A stretch of DNA of 8,825 bases from JAVBMP01 sp031552315 (GTDB taxonomy: Bacteria; Desulfobacterota; Desulfovibrionia; Desulfovibrionales; Desulfovibrionaceae): contig JAVBMP010000132.1 in NCBI GenBank assembly GCA_031552315.1, forward strand, positions 1 to 8,825. Reading direction: 5' to 3'. The notes beneath the pieces are model-generated. The model did not search any database. It saw only the letters and a list, made by a program, of their open reading frames with translations, and was not told where the DNA came from. Shown one piece after another: positions 6,979 to 8,825 of this stretch (positions within the stretch are counted from its first letter, which is position 1; each line of letters begins with the position of its first letter). Made by a program: the position numbers and the translations under genes.

Positions 6979-7096
6979 AAAGGCGCGTTCAAAACCCAGG
7001 CTTTTTGGAAAAGATAAAAGGACAAAAATTTTATTATGCAACTGGTTCCACTGCGCAACTGTCTTGTCTTGGGCCTGTTGACACAATAAACCATTT

Positions 7097-7130
7097 GAGG
7101 CCATTGTGCAATGGCCTCCATTTTGTTATC
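7097..7130 (+). terminator. Terminator of the kinase-pseudouridine synthase operon
   Basis: A 10-bp inverted repeat GAGGCCATTG/CAATGGCCTC (7097-7118, central TG) is followed by CATTTTGTTATC. It lies 118 bases after the pseudouridine synthase stop. The T-run is modest. On the minus strand the following sequence is AAATGGTTTATT, a weaker signal, so it mainly serves the plus strand. It is nearly the same sequence as the palindrome at 8565-8586. Confidence 0.6.
7098..7119 (+). repeat. Copy 1 of a 22-bp palindromic repeat flanking the glycosyltransferase
   Basis: This begins AGGCCATTGTGCAA and ends GGCCTCC. It matches the minus-strand reading of 8586 to 8565 at 21 of 22 positions; the difference is T versus C at the 15th base. 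It forms the stem of the terminator at 7097-7118. Confidence 0.75.
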
Positions 7131-7191
7131 CGGCAAAAAGTTGAAAACAAATCCTTGCCGGGCAATTCATTCATTTCAACCGTAAATTGTT

Positions 7192-8532
7192 CTATTGCCC
7201 AAGGCCCAGCCAGTCCTGCCGTCTTTGCCTTCTTGCGGCAATGGCCCGCACCAGCTCATCCGGATCATATTTATAGAAAATTTTCCGCATATTTCCGGCG
7301 GCATTTCCAACCAGGGCGCGTTCCACATGTGACTGGGTGCCCATGCCGCGCAGGTGATCAAAGGCCACAAATCCGTTGTAGACTATATCATAGCCGGCCA
7401 GGGCCAGGCTTATGTGGTTGTCTACGTCCACCCATTGGCAGGGCGAAAGGCGAATGTCAAAAAGCCCGCTTTTTTCCAGCGCCTCGCGCCGGTAAATGTG
7501 CAGGCAGCCGGTAACGTGATCCACCATGTCTATGTAGTCAAACTGCCCAAGATCCTCCTCATCGTTCGGAGAAGTTACCCAGATGTGGTTTTCGCCCATG
7601 CTTACAAGGTTGCGCCCCATGCCGTGCACATAGCGCGTATCCATACTGCTTATGGCCTTGCCGCCCACGCAGGCGGCGTTGGGGAAGGCCTGGGCCGTGC
7701 GCACCATGTTTTGCAGCCAATCCGGTGGAACGCGGGTAAGGTCATCATCACCTATGGCGATAAACTCCGCCCCGCTGTGATCGTGCGCGGTCAAAAGCCA
7801 GTTGTGCCCGGCCGGGCGGCCTATGTTGGTGGGGAATTGCTCTACATGCACATCAACTTGCGGGGGGAAGAAGTCACGCGCGTTGCGCACAATATCCCGC
7901 GTGCCGTCTGTGGAACCGTTGTCCGCAATGTAAACGGCGTAGTTTGGGTAGCGGGTGCGCCCAAGTTCCCGCAGGGCCTGTTCCACATGTTTTTCCCGGT
8001 TGTGGGTAAGCACGATCAGGTGTACGCGCGGCTCGTCATGCTCGCCATGCTCGTTATGCTCGCCACGCTCGTTATGCTCGCCACGCTCGTTATGGGGCGT
8101 TCCGGCAAATATGCCCGGCCACATTTCCGCGCTTTTTTGCCGCAGGCGGCGCTGTTCCGGGTCTTGCATCCACTTTGCCGCGCCAAGGGCCTTGTGCGGT
8201 TCACCGCGTTTGAAGTACAGGGCAGCGGCCATTGCGGCCAGCATGCCGCTTGCGGGAAAGCCGTTGGGAAATGCCGCCTGAAGGCGCAAAATTTCTTCCC
8301 CGGCCTGGTGGTACAGGGCGGCCAGATCTTCCGTCTTCAGGTCTTGCCCGTTGCCGGCCAGCGTTTGGGCTACCTTTTCCGCCAGCTTTTGTTCGTAGGG
8401 GGCCAGGCGCTTCGGGTCGCCCTTTTTTTTGAAAAAGGCGATCTGCTTCAATATAAAGCCCAGGGGTTGGTTTTCCGCATCCATTCCGGCCTCGCACGGG
8501 GTGTAAAAAATATTGGCTGATTTTAAAGCCAT
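7192..8532 (-). CDS. Family 2 (GT-A) glycosyltransferase with helical N-terminal region
   Basis: This 446-residue cytoplasmic enzyme should transfer a sugar from a nucleotide sugar to an unknown acceptor. The GT-A domain starts at about residue 170 with VHLIVLTHNREKHV. ADNGSTDGT supplies D204 and D209; TNIGRPAGHN (235-244) is the usual N-x-G loop. GDDD gives the metal-binding acidic cluster at 262-264, and later VDVDNHISLALAGYD is the acceptor-side acidic segment. Residues 1-145 are predicted helical and partly resemble TPR-like repeats (LYHQAGEEILRLQ, ALYFKRGEPHKALGAAKWM), possibly for binding a protein partner. An 18-bp repeat array (147-164) forms the linker. I chose the ATG at 8530-8532 because an AAGAG lies upstream at good spacing. 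The frame stays open to 8694, but that extension would read through a hairpin and has no well-placed ribosome binding site. It is convergent to the kinase operon. A role in envelope or protein glycosylation is possible but unsupported by neighbours. Confidence 0.88.
   Translation of the reverse strand: MALKSANIFYTPCEAGMDAENQPLGFILKQIAFFKKKGDPKRLAPYEQKLAEKVAQTLAGNGQDLKTEDLAALYHQAGEEILRLQAAFPNGFPASGMLAAMAAALYFKRGEPHKALGAAKWMQDPEQRRLRQKSAEMWPGIFAGTPHNERGEHNERGEHNEHGEHDEPRVHLIVLTHNREKHVEQALRELGRTRYPNYAVYIADNGSTDGTRDIVRNARDFFPPQVDVHVEQFPTNIGRPAGHNWLLTAHDHSGAEFIAIGDDDLTRVPPDWLQNMVRTAQAFPNAACVGGKAISSMDTRYVHGMGRNLVSMGENHIWVTSPNDEEDLGQFDYIDMVDHVTGCLHIYRREALEKSGLFDIRLSPCQWVDVDNHISLALAGYDIVYNGFVAFDHLRGMGTQSHVERALVGNAAGNMRKIFYKYDPDELVRAIAARRQRRQDWLGLGQ
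8023..8094 (-). repeat. 18-bp tandem array in the glycosyltransferase linker
   Basis: On the minus strand CATAACGAGCGTGGCGAG occurs at 8094-8077 and again identically at 8076-8059. A one-base variant lies at 8058-8041 and a decayed unit at 8040-8023. The encoded peptides are HNERGE, HNERGE, HNEHGE and HDEPRV. The array separates the N-terminal helical region from the first strand of the GT-A fold. Confidence 0.9.
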
Positions 8533-8564
8533 ACATAGTCTCTTGTCAAATCTGAAATACCGGA

Positions 8565-8586
8565 GGAGGCCGTTGCACAATGGCCT
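8565..8586 (-). repeat. Copy 2 of the 22-bp palindromic repeat flanking the glycosyltransferase
   Basis: This is the inverted counterpart of 7098-7119. On the plus strand it forms a 9-bp stem AGGCCGTTG/CAATGGCCT (8567-8586, one G-T pair) followed by TTTT and CCC, which looks like a plus-strand terminator even though no plus-strand gene precedes it. On the minus strand it lies 33 bases upstream of the glycosyltransferase start. Confidence 0.7.
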
Positions 8587-8777
8587 TTTTGCCCTTTTAC
8601 TGCGTCGTGCTTCATCCCGCGCGAAGGTCATATATGCTTGAATATACTCCCCCCGCACGGAACTACGGGATAGGGGCACTCCTTGTAATTCCATTTCTAG
8701 ATAAAACTTGCACTAATTATCCAAGGCCATGCGGATATTGATCGGGTTATTTCTGTATTTGCCTCCAGGTGGTTCAG

Positions 8778-8804
8778 GCCGTGGAGGAGTTGTTCCTCCA
8801 CGGC
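8778..8804. other. Strong hairpin near the right edge
   Basis: A perfect 11-bp stem GCCGTGGAGGA/TCCTCCACGGC encloses a five-base loop. No T-run follows on either strand, so it is not a standard terminator. A further CCTCCA at 8762-8767 could pair with TGGAGG at 8782-8787 instead, giving two mutually exclusive folds. It may belong to a leader or to the 3' end of a gene beyond the window. Confidence 0.55.
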
Positions 8805-8825
8805 GTCCAAGCTTGAAAAAACGCG

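Noticed and set aside
7130..7161. CCGGCAA/TTGCCGG inverted repeat as terminator of the glycosyltransferase
   Set aside because: The arms are only 7 bp, the loop is 18 bases and no clear T-run follows on the minus strand.
6160..8094. CRISPR array
   Set aside because: The repeats are contiguous, coding and without spacers, and no cas gene is present.
7354..8520. A 388-residue plus-strand open frame opposite the glycosyltransferase
   Set aside because: It is antisense to a gene with complete GT-A motifs, has no recognisable domain, and arises from the high GC content and biased codon use of the real gene.
8533..8694. 54-residue N-terminal extension of the glycosyltransferase
   Set aside because: The frame is open, but it crosses a palindromic hairpin, lacks a well-placed ribosome binding site and adds only a basic low-information stretch.

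Overview
The window looks like chromosomal DNA from a GC-rich deltaproteobacterium, most likely a Desulfovibrio-type sulfate reducer (Desulfovibrionaceae). The best pointer is a small PxxKW-type cysteine-rich protein, a family I associate with that group. The soluble multi-domain phosphorelay kinase and the general codon use fit the same picture. The taxon is an inference; no rRNA or tRNA gene is present to confirm it.

Layout, left to right. (1) 1-231, minus strand: the first 77 codons of an MFS transporter that runs off the left edge. (2) 232-513: an intergenic region rich in structure, with a minus-strand terminator-like hairpin, a 7+7 bp palindrome resembling a TetR-family operator, and a 78-bp element bounded by 18-bp inverted repeats. 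(3) 514-1749, minus: an M20 zinc metallo-hydrolase. (4) 1805-1832: a strong minus-strand terminator. (5) 1859-2179, minus: the PxxKW cysteine-rich protein. (6) 2180-2624: an AT-rich divergent intergenic region with promoter candidates on both strands. (7) 2625-5642, plus: a 1005-residue soluble hybrid kinase (PAS, GAF, HisKA, HATPase, two receivers, HPt). (8) 5650-6978, plus: an RluA-family pseudouridine synthase, seven bases after the kinase and probably in the same operon, which ends at a terminator near 7097-7130. (9) 7192-8532, minus: a family 2 glycosyltransferase with a helical N-terminal region, convergent to the operon. (10) 8533-8825: non-coding sequence with two hairpins.

No defence system, CRISPR array, transposase, prophage or biosynthetic cluster is visible, and I do not see a clear undescribed multi-gene system. 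The most unusual signal is a repeated pattern of in-frame 18-bp (six-codon) tandem repeats. There are three separate arrays inside the pseudouridine synthase, one inside the glycosyltransferase, and a weak echo at the C-terminus of the PxxKW protein. All keep the frame and lie in expected loops or linkers; one runs directly into the catalytic Arg-Leu-Asp motif of the synthase. This looks like repeated slippage that enlarges surface loops by whole hexapeptides. The second notable signal is an almost identical 22-bp palindromic sequence present in inverted orientation on either side of the glycosyltransferase gene.

The genes do not form an obvious single pathway. Only the kinase and the pseudouridine synthase look cotranscribed, and nothing in the sequence explains why a phosphorelay kinase and an RNA-modifying enzyme should be paired.
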